Source: an uncultured Clostridia bacterium
Lineage (GTDB): Bacteria > Bacillota > Clostridia > Christensenellales > Borkfalkiaceae
DNA: 64,000 bases
Assembly (NCBI GenBank): GCA_930989535.1
Contig: CAKNLK010000008.1
Location: 1-64,000, forward strand
Direction of reading: 5' to 3'
Of the stretch, positions 42,497 to 51,066 are shown one piece after another (positions within the stretch are counted from its first letter, which is position 1; every line of letters begins with the position of its first letter). The notes below the pieces were generated by a model. It had not been told where the DNA came from, did no database searches, and worked only from the letters and a program-made list of their open reading frames with translations. The translations under genes and the position numbers were made by a program.

Positions 42497-44149
42497 ATGA
42501 AGTACACAATCGAGCCTTCCGAGAAGAGCACCGTCAAAGTGACCATGACGTTTGACAAGGCGGAGTGGGACGCCGCCAACATGAAGGCGTATCAACAGAC
42601 CCGCGGCAGGTATTTTGTCAACGGTTTCCGCAAGGGTAAAGCGCCCAAGCACGTTATCGAGCTGAACTACGGCAAGGGCGTGTTCTATGAAGATGCGCTC
42701 AACGACCTGTTCTCCGAGCATTATTACGACATCATCGAAAAGGAAAAGGATAACTATACCGTCGTCGGCCAGCCCGAACTTTCGGTGGAGGACATCTCCG
42801 ACGAAGGCGCCGTGCTTTCCGCGAAGGCGCCCGTCAAGCCCGACGTCAAGCTCGGCGCATACAAGGGTATAAACATCCAAAAAGTGGAGTATAATGTAAA
42901 GGACGAAGACGTCGAAGCGGATTTGAAGCGCCTGCAGGAGCGCAACTCCCGCCTCGTCGAAGTGGAGGGCCGCGCCGCCGAAAACGGCGATACCGCGACC
43001 ATTGACTTCTCCGGCAGCGTCGACGGCGAAAAATTCGAGGGCGGCACCAGCGAGAACTATCCGCTCGTTCTGGGCAGCGGCTCGTTCATCCCCGGCTTCG
43101 AAGAGCAGGTCGTGGGCATGAAGGTCGGCGAGGAGAAGGACGTCAACGTCAAATTCCCCGAGGACTACCAGGCGGAGAACCTGCAGGGCAAGGACGCCGT
43201 GTTCGCCGTCAAACTCAACAAGCTCGAAAAGAAGGAGCTGCCCGAAGTGAACGACGAGTTCATCAAGGACGCGGCGGGCGTTGAGACGGTCGAAGAATAC
43301 AAAAAGCAGACGCGCGAGCGCCTCGAAAAGCAGGCGAAGGAAAAGGGCGACGCGGAGACGGAGAACAACATCGTCAAAGCCATCACCGAGACCGCCGAGG
43401 TTGAAATCCCCGACGCGATGATTGAGAATCAAATCGACATCATGGTGCGCAACGCCGAATACCGTTTGGGCATGCAGTACGGCGGCCTGAAGCTCGCGGA
43501 CTACCTCAAATATATGGGCAGCAACATGCACGACTTCCGCGAAGGCTACCGCGCGCAGGCGGCGGAGACGGTCAAGAGTCAGCTGGTTATCGACAAAATT
43601 ATCCGCGAGGAGAACATCAAGGCGGAGGACGCCGACGTCGAAGCCAAGCTCGCCGAGTTTGCGGAAAAGGCGAACAAATCGCTCGAAGAGTATAAAAAGG
43701 ACGTCGACGATTCGCAGCGCGAGTATATCGCCAACGACATCGTCATCAACAAGCTGTTCGACTTCCTGAAGGAGAACAACAACCTCGCGGCGGACGCGGC
43801 GGAAAAGCCCGCCAAGAAGCCTGCGGCGAAGAAGACGGCCGCCAAGAAGGCGGACGGCGCTGAAGCGGCGGCGGAAGAGAAACCCGCCAAAAAGCCCGCG
43901 GCGAAGAAGACGACGGCAAAGAAAGCGGATGACGCGGCTGCGGAGGAGAAACCCGCCAAAAAGCCCGCGGCGAAGAAGACGACGGCAAAAAAGGCGAACG
44001 ACGCTGCTGCGGAAGAGAAACCCGCCAAGAAGCCCGCGGCGAAGAAGACGACGGCTAAAAAGGCGGACGACGCTGCTGCGGAAGAGAAACCCGCCAAGAA
44101 GCCCACGGCAAAGAAGACGACCAAAAAGGCCGCTGACAAAGCGGAGTAA
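42497..44149 (+). CDS. tig: Trigger factor with a long Lys/Ala-rich tail
   Basis: 550 aa; usual trigger factors have about 430. The ribosome-binding loop is 'NGFRKGKAPKHVIE', the FKBP-like isomerase domain spans about 145-235 ('GDTATIDFSGSVDGEKFEGG'), and the C-terminal chaperone arms reach to about 430. From about 434 the protein adds ~115 residues of near-identical units built on 'EEKPAKKPAAKKTTAKKADD' with a 23-residue period, resembling histone H1-like tails. It folds nascent chains at the ribosome exit; the tail could bind rRNA or DNA (inference). AGGAG precedes the ATG. It leads the tig-clpP-clpX-lon-engB block. Confidence 0.95.
   Translation: MKYTIEPSEKSTVKVTMTFDKAEWDAANMKAYQQTRGRYFVNGFRKGKAPKHVIELNYGKGVFYEDALNDLFSEHYYDIIEKEKDNYTVVGQPELSVEDISDEGAVLSAKAPVKPDVKLGAYKGINIQKVEYNVKDEDVEADLKRLQERNSRLVEVEGRAAENGDTATIDFSGSVDGEKFEGGTSENYPLVLGSGSFIPGFEEQVVGMKVGEEKDVNVKFPEDYQAENLQGKDAVFAVKLNKLEKKELPEVNDEFIKDAAGVETVEEYKKQTRERLEKQAKEKGDAETENNIVKAITETAEVEIPDAMIENQIDIMVRNAEYRLGMQYGGLKLADYLKYMGSNMHDFREGYRAQAAETVKSQLVIDKIIREENIKAEDADVEAKLAEFAEKANKSLEEYKKDVDDSQREYIANDIVINKLFDFLKENNNLAADAAEKPAKKPAAKKTAAKKADGAEAAAEEKPAKKPAAKKTTAKKADDAAAEEKPAKKPAAKKTTAKKANDAAAEEKPAKKPAAKKTTAKKADDAAAEEKPAKKPTAKKTTKKAADKAE
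43798..44140. repeat. Coding minisatellite of the trigger factor tail
   Basis: About four and a half units of 69 bp (23 codons), encoding EEKPAKKPAAKKTTAKKADD plus AAA, with a few synonymous and conservative changes. Such in-frame arrays change length easily. Confidence 0.85.
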
Positions 44150-44190
44150 TTTTACCTTATTCACGAAAATCTCGCTTCGCTGCGATTTGA

Positions 44191-44226
44191 GCGGCTGCGC
44201 ACGAGGCAAGTTTCTCGCAATGCCCT
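44191..44226 (-). repeat. 36-bp repeat module, copy B (inverted)
   Basis: Exact reverse complement of 40273-40308, beginning GCGGCTGCGCACGAGGCAAG on the + strand; flanked by REP-like palindromes at 44161-44187 and 44267-44301. Confidence 0.85.
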
Positions 44227-44266
44227 CCGGCATTGCTCGCTTCCGCCTCGGCTCCGCCGCCGTTAT

Positions 44267-44301
44267 TCACGAAAATCTCGCTTCGCTGCGATTTTCCGTG
44301 A
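44267..44301. repeat. REP-like palindrome
   Basis: TCACGAAAATCTCGC ... GCGATTTTCCGTGA, reverse orientation of the 38799 copy. Confidence 0.7.
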
Positions 44302-44332
44302 GTATAAGGATTTATATTTTTAATAATAACTC

Positions 44333-44520
44333 GTAAGAGCAAAAATCGCATTTTTTGCTCTTACACTCAATTTGGCAATCCCTTGCCTTACGGAAGGGGT
44401 GAAAACGCCGCGCATATAAATGGCGTGCGCTTAAAAGGCGCGGCGTTGAGGGGAAAACCGTTCGGGTTTCCCCTCAAATCACGGAAAACCGCAGGCAACA
44501 GCTTGCCGAGGTTTTCGTGA
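44333..44520 (-). repeat. Structured intergenic element, copy 3 (antisense to flanking genes)
   Basis: On the - strand: stem 0 TCACGAAAACC / GGTTTTCCGTGA (44520-44479), GATTTGAGGGG, stem 1 (44476-44448), stem 2 AACGCCGCGC / GCGCGGCGTT (44447-44404) around a 24-nt loop, TTCACC (44403-44398), a near-identical copy-1 stretch, hairpin 4 GTAAGAGCAAAAA / TTTTTGCTCTTAC (44364-44333) with tip ATGCGA, then TTATTATTAAAAATATAAA. It occupies the tig-clpP gap. Confidence 0.75.
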
Positions 44521-44538
44521 AGGAATTAAGGAGTTAAT

Positions 44539-45135
44539 ATGGACGATATAAAAATGAATCTGATCCCGATGGTTGTGGAGCAGTCGGGCAGGGGCGAGCG
44601 TTCGTACGACATCTATTCGCGCTTGCTCGAAGACCGCATCATCTTTCTTTCGGGCGAAATCAACGACGGCATGGCGAACACCATCGTCGCGCAGTTGATT
44701 TATCTCGAAGCGAAGGACATGAACAAGGACATCAGCCTGTACATCAACAGCCCGGGCGGCAGCGTTTCGGCGGGGCTTGCCATCTACGATACGATGCAGT
44801 ATGTGCATTGCGACGTGTCGACCATCTGCGTCGGCATGGCGGCGAGCATGGGCGCGTTCCTGCTCTCCAGCGGCGCAAAGGGCAAGCGGTTCGCCCTCCC
44901 CAACAGCGAGGTGATGATTCACCAGCCCTTGGGCGGCGCGCAGGGTCAGGCGAGCGACATCAAAATCCAGGCGGAGCATATCCTCAAAATCAAGGATAAA
45001 ATGAACCGTATCCTCGCTGAAAACACGGGCAGGAGCATCGCCGAAATCGAGCGCGACACCGACCGCGACAATTACCTTTCCGCCGAAGAGGCGAAAGCTT
45101 ACGGCCTCATCGATGAGGTATTCTATAAGAGATAA
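44539..45135 (+). CDS. clpP: ATP-dependent Clp protease proteolytic subunit
   Basis: 198 aa. The catalytic serine is in '[20 protein letters not shown]', the histidine in '[13 protein letters not shown]', and the aspartate lies near '[16 protein letters not shown]'. Early '[18 protein letters not shown]' is typical. It forms a double seven-ring peptidase chamber fed by ClpX. AAGGAG precedes the ATG. It is directly followed by clpX. Confidence 0.97.
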   Translation: MDDIKMNLIPMVVEQSGRGERSYDIYSRLLEDRIIFLSGEINDGMANTIVAQLIYLEAKDMNKDISLYINSPGGSVSAGLAIYDTMQYVHCDVSTICVGMAASMGAFLLSSGAKGKRFALPNSEVMIHQPLGGAQGQASDIKIQAEHILKIKDKMNRILAENTGRSIAEIERDTDRDNYLSAEEAKAYGLIDEVFYKR

Positions 45136-45147
45136 TCAACGCACGCG

Positions 45148-45239
45148 AAAAATTTCTTTCATGATTTGAAAGAAATTTTTGCGGTTTTAGGGAATTTACC
45201 GCCGCAAACCGCGGTATATTTCCGTGCGCCGTGCGGCGC
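45148..45239 (+). repeat. Structured intergenic element, copy 4 (truncated)
   Basis: Perfect 14-bp stem 0 AAAAATTTCTTTCA / TGAAAGAAATTTTT (45148-45180), GGTTTTAGGGAA (45184), imperfect stem 1 GGAATTTACCGC / GCGGTATATTTCC (45190-45223), then a short TGCGCCG / CGGCGCA hairpin in place of stem 2. The 24-nt loop and hairpin 4 are missing. It lies in the clpP-clpX gap. Confidence 0.55.
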
Positions 45240-45328
45240 AGGCGGGGCGGCAAAATATCTGCCCGCCGTCCGCCATATCCCAACGCTATCCCATTCGCGC
45301 AGCCCATCTGCGCAAAGGAGGAAAAAAT

Positions 45329-46549
45329 ATGAAAGACGAAGAACAATTCTGCTCTTTCTGCGGCAAACCCAAGAGCCGCGCAAAGGTCATGATTACCGGC
45401 CCGAACGGACTCGCCATCTGCGACGAATGCGTCGAAATTTGCAGCGAGGAAATCAAGGGCGCGCAGGAAAAGCCCTCCGATGCCGTCGAGCTCAAAAAGC
45501 CCGCCGAAATCAAGGCGGAGCTGGATAAATACATTGTCGGGCAGGACAAGGCGAAAAAGGTGCTCTCCGTCGCGGTGTACAACCACTATAAGCGCATCAA
45601 CAGCGAGCTTTCGAGCAAGGACGACGGCGTAGAAATCGAAAAGAGCAACATCCTTCTGCTCGGCCCCACGGGCAGCGGCAAAACGCTTTTGGCGCGTACG
45701 CTCGCAAAAATTCTGAACGTTCCCTTCGCCACGACGGACGCGACCACCCTCACCGAGGCGGGCTACGTCGGCGAGGACGTCGAAAATATCCTTTTAAAGC
45801 TCATTCAGAACGCCGATTACGACATCGAAAAGGCGCAGCGCGGCATCATTTACATCGACGAAATCGATAAAATCGCGCGCAAGGGCGAAAACGTATCCAT
45901 CACGCGCGACGTATCCGGCGAGGGCGTGCAGCAGGCACTTTTGAAGATTATCGAAAGCACGGTCGCCAGCGTACCCCCGCAGGGCGGCAGAAAGCACCCC
46001 CAGCAGGAGTGCATGCGCATCGACACGACGAATATCCTGTTCATCTGCGGCGGCGCGTTCGTGGGGCTGGATAAAATCGTGCAGTCGCGGCTAGATAACA
46101 CTTCCCTCGGCTTCGGCCGCACCGTCAAGAGCAACGACGAGATGGATTACCGCATGTTCGACGACGTAAAGCCGCAGGATTTGACGAAATTCGGTCTGAT
46201 TCCCGAATTTGTCGGGCGTATCCCCATCGTGGTCAGCCTGCTGCCTTTGGACGAGGCGGCGCTCGTCAAAATTTTGACCGAGCCGAAGAACGCCCTCATC
46301 AAGCAGTATCAGAAGCTCGTGGGCATGGACGGGGTGAAGCTCTCCTTTGAGCCGTCGGCGGTCAGCGAAATCGCGAATACCGCCATCAAGCTCAAAACGG
46401 GCGCGAGGGGACTGCGCACCATCATCGAGAACCTGATGATTGACGTCATGTACGAAATTCCGACGGACGGCGACATCAGCGAGGTGAAAATCACGCGCGA
46501 CTGCGTGCTCGGTACCGCAAAGCCCGAACTCATCAAAAAGAGCGCATAG
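45329..46549 (+). CDS. clpX: ATP-dependent Clp protease ATP-binding subunit ClpX
   Basis: 406 aa from ATG 45329, preceded by AAAGGAGG; a longer frame from 45224 runs through the repeat element. N-terminal zinc domain '[16 protein letters not shown]' and 'CDECVEIC'; Walker A '[17 protein letters not shown]', Walker B '[16 protein letters not shown]', sensor and '[19 protein letters not shown]'. It unfolds tagged proteins and feeds ClpP. The wide clpP-clpX gap carries a repeat element, but no promoter was obvious. Confidence 0.97.
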   Translation: MKDEEQFCSFCGKPKSRAKVMITGPNGLAICDECVEICSEEIKGAQEKPSDAVELKKPAEIKAELDKYIVGQDKAKKVLSVAVYNHYKRINSELSSKDDGVEIEKSNILLLGPTGSGKTLLARTLAKILNVPFATTDATTLTEAGYVGEDVENILLKLIQNADYDIEKAQRGIIYIDEIDKIARKGENVSITRDVSGEGVQQALLKIIESTVASVPPQGGRKHPQQECMRIDTTNILFICGGAFVGLDKIVQSRLDNTSLGFGRTVKSNDEMDYRMFDDVKPQDLTKFGLIPEFVGRIPIVVSLLPLDEAALVKILTEPKNALIKQYQKLVGMDGVKLSFEPSAVSEIANTAIKLKTGARGLRTIIENLMIDVMYEIPTDGDISEVKITRDCVLGTAKPELIKKSA

Positions 46550-46560
46550 GTAAAATAGAA

Positions 46561-46602
46561 AAAGGCCGCGGAAACGTTTGTAACGTTTCCGCGGCCTTTT
46601 TT
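46561..46602 (+). terminator. Strong intrinsic terminator after clpX
   Basis: GGCCGCGGAAACGTT / AACGTTTCCGCGGCC with a 3-nt loop, then T6. The following 200 bp to the lon promoter show no supported gene, only a short CGGGCAAG-type hairpin near 46640-46662. Confidence 0.88.
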
Positions 46603-46808
46603 GCGTTTACAAAATTTTAAAGACCGATTTTATACTGTGCGCAAGGGCAGGCTTGCCCGTGCGGAACCTGCGGCGGATAGGATGCGGCAAGCTCGTCGGG
46701 CAAAAGGGGCGCGGCGGCGCAAAGAATGTGCTCCTGTGATAATTGCGTGCGCTTTCGGTGCTTTTGCGTGAACATTCCGCCGCTTTTATGAAATAATTTA
46801 AAATCGGC

Positions 46809-46837
46809 TTGTAAATCGGTAGGGTTTGTGGTATACT
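46809..46837 (+). promoter_or_regulatory. Promoter of lon
   Basis: TTGTAA (46809-46814), 17-bp spacer, TATACT (46832-46837) with extended TGTGG. A GTG at 46828 in the lon frame lies in this promoter, which settles the start at 46891. No CIRCE or CtsR-like repeat was seen. Confidence 0.78.
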
Positions 46838-46890
46838 TGATAGTGAACAAACTTGCGGGCGTTTTCCGCTTTCAGAAACCGAGGTCAAGT

Positions 46891-49209
46891 ATGCCGAGAA
46901 CAAAAAAAATCGTCAATTATCCGCTTGTCGCCCTGCGCGGCAAGGTTATTTTTCCCGCGACGGACAACTCCTTTGACGCGGGCAGGCTCATATCCCTCAC
47001 CGCCGTTTCCAAGGCTTCCGAGCGGGATATGACACTCTTTGTCAGCTACCAGCGCGACGCCGCGAAGGACGAGATTACCCCGCAGGACGTGTGCAGCGTC
47101 GGCACGGTCGTCAAAATTACGCAGATTGCGAAACTTCCTTCCAACAACCTGCGCGTCAGCGTGCGCGGGCTGTACCGCGCCAAGGCGGAGGAAATTTACG
47201 AGGAGGACGGCTGCTTTTATGCCAACGTCTCCGAGCTGAAGTCGGTGCACGGCGACCCCGTTTTGGAGGAGGCGTACCTGCGCACCGCGCAGGACGTACT
47301 GCGCGACATCGCCTCCAGCGACGCGCGCCTCGCGAAAGAGGGGCTGGGCGGGCTGGAGAAAATCACCGACGCCGACGAATTTATCGGCGAGGTGCTCACC
47401 TTTCTGCACATTAAAGACGATACCAAGCAGGAACTTTTGGAGATGGTGAACGTGGTCGAGCGGCTCAAGCTGTTCGAGCGCTGCCTCAACGACGAGCTGG
47501 AAATCGCCAAGCTCGAGCGCAAAATCAGCGCCACCGTCCGCCGCAGCATCGATAAAAATCAAAAGGAATACTTCCTGCGCGAACAGCTCAAAGCCATTCA
47601 CACGGAGCTGGGCGACGACGAGGAGGAGCGCGATACCCTCGCCGAGCAGCTCAAGGCGAAGCACATGCCTGCCGAAGTGGAGGAGAAGGCGCTCAAGGAG
47701 CTCGCCCGCACCGACAAGATGCCCCCGTCCTCGCCCGAGTATACCGTCATCCGCAACTATCTCGACTGGCTCATCGATTTGCCCTGGACGGAGGAGACGC
47801 AGGACACCGAAAGCCTTTCCGACGCGCAGAAGATTCTCGACGAAGACCATTACGGGCTCGAAAAGGTCAAAACGCGCATCACCGAATACCTCGCCGTTCT
47901 GCAGCTCACCAAGAGCATGAACGCGCCGATTCTGTGCTTTGTCGGGCCTCCGGGCGTGGGCAAAACGTCGATTGCCAAGTCGGTCGCGCGGGCGCTGGGG
48001 CGCAAGTTCGTGCGCATGAGCCTGGGCGGCGTCAAGGACGAGGCGGAAATCCGCGGCCATCGCCGCACGTATGTCGGCGCCATTCCCGGCCGCATCATCT
48101 ACGCCATGAAGCAGGCGGGCAGCATCAACCCCGTGTTTCTGATGGACGAGATCGACAAAGTATCCTCCGATATGCGCGGCGACCCCGCCAGCGCCTTGCT
48201 GGAAGTGCTCGACCCCGAGCAAAACGCCACCTTCCGCGACCGCTTCCTCGAAGTGCCGTACGACTTGTCGAAGGTGCTGTTCATCACCACGGCGAACACG
48301 GTGGAAACCATCCCCGAGCCGCTGCTCGACCGCATGGAGCTCATCGAGCTGAACGGCTACACCCTCGACGAAAAGAAGGAAATCGCCAAGCGCTACCTCG
48401 TGCCCAAAAAGATGAAGGAGAACGGCCTGCCCGAGGGTATCCTCGAGCTCACCGACGACGCAATCGTCGCCGTCATCGAGGGATACACGATGGAGGCGGG
48501 CGTGCGCAATTTGGAGCGGCAAATCGGATCGGTGTGCCGTAAAATCGCGGTACGGTATGCGGAAAACCGTGACATGGAAAAGCAAACCGTCACCGCGGAG
48601 ATGGTCGAGGAACTGCTCGGCGTCAAGCGGTATTCGCGCGATTCCGCGCACCTGGACGGCGACGAAGTGGGCGCGGCGACGGGGCTCGCCTGGACGAGCG
48701 TGGGCGGCACCACACTGACCATCGAAGTCTCCACCATGCCGGGCAAGGGCGAAATTCTGCTCACGGGCAAGCTCGGCGACGTCATGAAGGAATCGGCGCG
48801 CGCGGCCATCAGCTACATCCGCGCCCACGCCGACCGCTACGGCATCGCCCCCGAAGCGTTTGAAAATACCGACATTCACATCCACGTCCCCGAGGGTGCA
48901 ACCCCGAAGGACGGCCCCAGCGCGGGCATCACGATGGCGACGGCGATTTTATCCGCGTTCACGCACAAGGCGGTGCGCAAGGATATCGCCATGACGGGCG
49001 AAATTACCCTGCGCGGCAAGGTTCTGCCCATCGGCGGCTTGAAAGAAAAGGCGCTCGCGGCGCACCGCGCGGGCATCAAAAATATCATTATTCCCAAGGA
49101 AAACGAGCGCGACGAGGCGGAAATCCCCGCCGCCGTGCGCGAAGAACTCAACTTTATCCCCGCATCGGAGGCGGATACGGTGTTCCGCAACGCCATCGCG
49201 GGGCTGTAA
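46891..49209 (+). CDS. lon: ATP-dependent protease Lon
   Basis: 772 aa from ATG 46891 after GAGGT. The N-terminal substrate domain begins 'YPLVALRGKVIFPATDNSF'. AAA+ Walker A 'FVGPPGVGKTSIAKSVARAL', Walker B 'PVFLMDEIDKVSSDM'. The protease domain has the catalytic Ser in 'PKDGPSAGITMATAI' and the Lys in 'GGLKEKALAAHRAGIKN'. It degrades misfolded and regulatory proteins in the cytoplasm. engB follows 9 bp later, as in many Bacillota. Confidence 0.97.
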   Translation: MPRTKKIVNYPLVALRGKVIFPATDNSFDAGRLISLTAVSKASERDMTLFVSYQRDAAKDEITPQDVCSVGTVVKITQIAKLPSNNLRVSVRGLYRAKAEEIYEEDGCFYANVSELKSVHGDPVLEEAYLRTAQDVLRDIASSDARLAKEGLGGLEKITDADEFIGEVLTFLHIKDDTKQELLEMVNVVERLKLFERCLNDELEIAKLERKISATVRRSIDKNQKEYFLREQLKAIHTELGDDEEERDTLAEQLKAKHMPAEVEEKALKELARTDKMPPSSPEYTVIRNYLDWLIDLPWTEETQDTESLSDAQKILDEDHYGLEKVKTRITEYLAVLQLTKSMNAPILCFVGPPGVGKTSIAKSVARALGRKFVRMSLGGVKDEAEIRGHRRTYVGAIPGRIIYAMKQAGSINPVFLMDEIDKVSSDMRGDPASALLEVLDPEQNATFRDRFLEVPYDLSKVLFITTANTVETIPEPLLDRMELIELNGYTLDEKKEIAKRYLVPKKMKENGLPEGILELTDDAIVAVIEGYTMEAGVRNLERQIGSVCRKIAVRYAENRDMEKQTVTAEMVEELLGVKRYSRDSAHLDGDEVGAATGLAWTSVGGTTLTIEVSTMPGKGEILLTGKLGDVMKESARAAISYIRAHADRYGIAPEAFENTDIHIHVPEGATPKDGPSAGITMATAILSAFTHKAVRKDIAMTGEITLRGKVLPIGGLKEKALAAHRAGIKNIIIPKENERDEAEIPAAVREELNFIPASEADTVFRNAIAGL

Positions 49210-49218
49210 GGGTGGCAT

Positions 49219-49848
49219 ATGAATATCGGAGAGGCGAAGTTCGTCACCTCTGCCGCGGATAAGCGCGGCTTTCTGAAAACGGAAAAACCTGTCATCGCGG
49301 TGTGCGGCAAGTCGAACGTGGGCAAAAGCTCGTTCATCAACATGCTCGCAAACCGAAAACAGCTCGCGCGCGCCTCGGCGGAACCGGGGCGGACGCGGCT
49401 CGTCAATTACTTCGATTTCGGGCAGTTCGTGCTCGCCGATTTGCCGGGATACGGCTTCGCGCGCGTGTCGCAGGGCGAAAAACAGCGTTGGGCGCAGCTG
49501 TTGGACGATTTTTTTGCGGATGGGAACGTGGAGCACGTGTTCGCCCTCGCCGACATCCGTCATGACCCGACCGCCGACGATAAGACGATGATTGGCTTTT
49601 TATACGCCACGCAGACTCCCTTCACCATCGTGGCGACCAAGGCGGATAAACTCTCGCGCATGCGCGTCAGGGAAGCGGTGCGGCGCATCGCGGCGTGCTT
49701 CAAGACGGGCGAGGGGAACGTAATCGCGACGTCCGCCGAAACGCGGCAGGGGCGGGAAGAGGTGCTTTCCGTGCTGGAGGGCGTGTGCGCCCGCTTCGCT
49801 TCTCCAGAATGGGACGCGGATGAGGAAGATGCGGGCGAGGCGCAGTGA
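49219..49848 (+). CDS. engB: Ribosome biogenesis GTPase EngB (YsxC/YihA)
   Basis: 209 aa. G1 'VCGKSNVGKSSFINML', G3 'ADLPGYGFARVSQGEKQRW', G4 'IVATKADKLSRM', G5 'VIATSAETRQGREEVL'. The 'PGRTRLVNYFDF' switch is typical. It helps late assembly of the 50S subunit. The acidic C-terminal tail is slightly longer than usual. Conserved lon-engB neighbours. Confidence 0.96.
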   Translation: MNIGEAKFVTSAADKRGFLKTEKPVIAVCGKSNVGKSSFINMLANRKQLARASAEPGRTRLVNYFDFGQFVLADLPGYGFARVSQGEKQRWAQLLDDFFADGNVEHVFALADIRHDPTADDKTMIGFLYATQTPFTIVATKADKLSRMRVREAVRRIAACFKTGEGNVIATSAETRQGREEVLSVLEGVCARFASPEWDADEEDAGEAQ

Positions 49849-49902
49849 TTTTCGGCCGCCCGAACAAAAATTGTAAATTATCGTAAATTGTGCTATCGGC
49901 GG

Positions 49903-49931
49903 TTGCCATATTCCCGTTTGCGTGCTATAAT
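49903..49931 (+). promoter_or_regulatory. Promoter of the sugar transferase gene
   Basis: TTGCCA (49903-49908), 17-bp spacer, extended CGTGC-TATAAT (-10 at 49926-49931). The transcript would have a ~155-nt leader. Confidence 0.78.
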
Positions 49932-49947
49932 AAAAAACAGAGCTCGT

Positions 49948-50063
49948 AATTTTGTTTTGGCGGCCCGAAACAAATTTCGTCAACGGGAACCGCCCGCGCG
50001 GACAGCGATGCCTTCGCGCCGCGCGGACTTACGGCGAATTGTTTTGCCTGCGCGAAACAAATC
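49948..50063 (+). promoter_or_regulatory. Hairpin-rich 5' leader of the sugar transferase gene
   Basis: Hairpin A AATTTTGTTT / AAACAAATT (49948-49976), hairpin B CCGCGCGG / CCGCGCGG (49994-50026) and hairpin C ATTGTTT / AAACAAAT (50038-50061). A and C are related direct copies, both ending CGAAACAAAT. No known riboswitch was recognised; regulation is inference. Confidence 0.45.
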
Positions 50064-50092
50064 GTGTGAACTAATTTTTGGAGAGGATTCCA

Positions 50093-50947
50093 ATGTTCAA
50101 CAACCTTGCGGCTTCGGCCGATTTTTTGAGTACCTGGTGGGGACTTACGATTTTTATTTTGCTCGACATCGCGGTGCTGCTCTTGATTATCGCGCTCAAC
50201 TATCGGTGGTTTTTCAAGCGCGCGCTCGATATCCTCTTTTCCGCGGTATTTTTAGTCGTGTTCTTTCCGTTTTTCCTCATCTTCCTGCTCGCGGACGCAA
50301 TTTACAATAAATCGCAGAACGCCTATCCGGCGCTCTTTGTGAAGGAATATTGCTGCGGCAAAAAGAACGTGCCCGTCCGTTACACGGTGTTCGCCACCGC
50401 GACGGTTCGGCACGACGCAAACGGAAAACTCTTGCCCGAAGAGGAGCGCATCACGTCGATGGGGCGGGTGCTCCGCGCCTGCGGCATGAAGTATTATCCC
50501 GCCCTCCTGGCGGTATTGGCGGGCGGTTTGAGCTTCGTCGGCCCGCGCCCGATGTCCATGGCGGACGCTGCGGCGGTCGGCGAGGGTGCGCAGGAGCGCT
50601 TTTCGGTGCGGCCGGGGCTGGTAAGTTCCCTGGAGATGTACGGCGGCGAGGCGCTCACCTATCCCGATATGTTCGAAGAGGACGCCGAATACGTCGCGCA
50701 CAGAGGATTTTTCCACGATATCGCCTTTTTTATGTCGGCAATTGCCAACCGCATCCGCGGCGAAAAGAAGCGCTGCGGCGTCTGCGCGGAGATGGGGTAC
50801 GTCGATTGGCTGTACTCGGAGGGCGAAATCACGCAGCAGGATATAGAAGGATACCGCCGCGAGGGCGAGGCAAAAACAAAAGCCTCGCGCGCGAACGCAG
50901 CCGCCCGCAAGGAAGCGGAAAGCCGCGATTTTAAAACATTCCGCTGA
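50093..50947 (+). CDS. Undecaprenyl-phosphate sugar phosphotransferase (bacterial sugar transferase family)
   Basis: 284 aa from ATG 50093 after GGAGAGG; a TTG at 50078 lies in the ribosome site. Two N-terminal hydrophobic segments (about 17-40 and 50-72) precede the catalytic part with 'GLSFVGPRPM' and 'RFSVRPGLVSSLEMYGGE', hallmarks of the PglC/WbaP-type family. The sequence between is shorter and less canonical than in typical members. It would place the first sugar phosphate on undecaprenyl phosphate for surface polysaccharide. uppP, which recycles the same carrier, is 2 kb away. Confidence 0.82.
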   Translation: MFNNLAASADFLSTWWGLTIFILLDIAVLLLIIALNYRWFFKRALDILFSAVFLVVFFPFFLIFLLADAIYNKSQNAYPALFVKEYCCGKKNVPVRYTVFATATVRHDANGKLLPEEERITSMGRVLRACGMKYYPALLAVLAGGLSFVGPRPMSMADAAAVGEGAQERFSVRPGLVSSLEMYGGEALTYPDMFEEDAEYVAHRGFFHDIAFFMSAIANRIRGEKKRCGVCAEMGYVDWLYSEGEITQQDIEGYRREGEAKTKASRANAAARKEAESRDFKTFR

Positions 50948-51066
50948 GCGGAATATACAAAAAATTCGGCGGGGGTACAATGTTGCCCCCGCTGTTTCGA
51001 TTACGGCCGTATGCTTATTCGGAAGGGGAACGCAACGCCTGTTGCTCCCTTTTGTCCGTTTGCAAA

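Noticed and set aside
42479..44233. 584-codon open frame on the - strand
   Set aside because: Antisense to trigger factor; the Leu/Arg/Gly-rich translation mirrors the Lys/Ala repeat DNA.
46885..48885. 666-codon open frame on the - strand
   Set aside because: It is the complement of lon, open only because of GC-rich codon use; no family features.
49948..50063. Sixth copy of the structured intergenic element
   Set aside because: Hairpins are present, but GATTTTAGGGA, the 24-nt loop and TTCACC are all missing on both strands.
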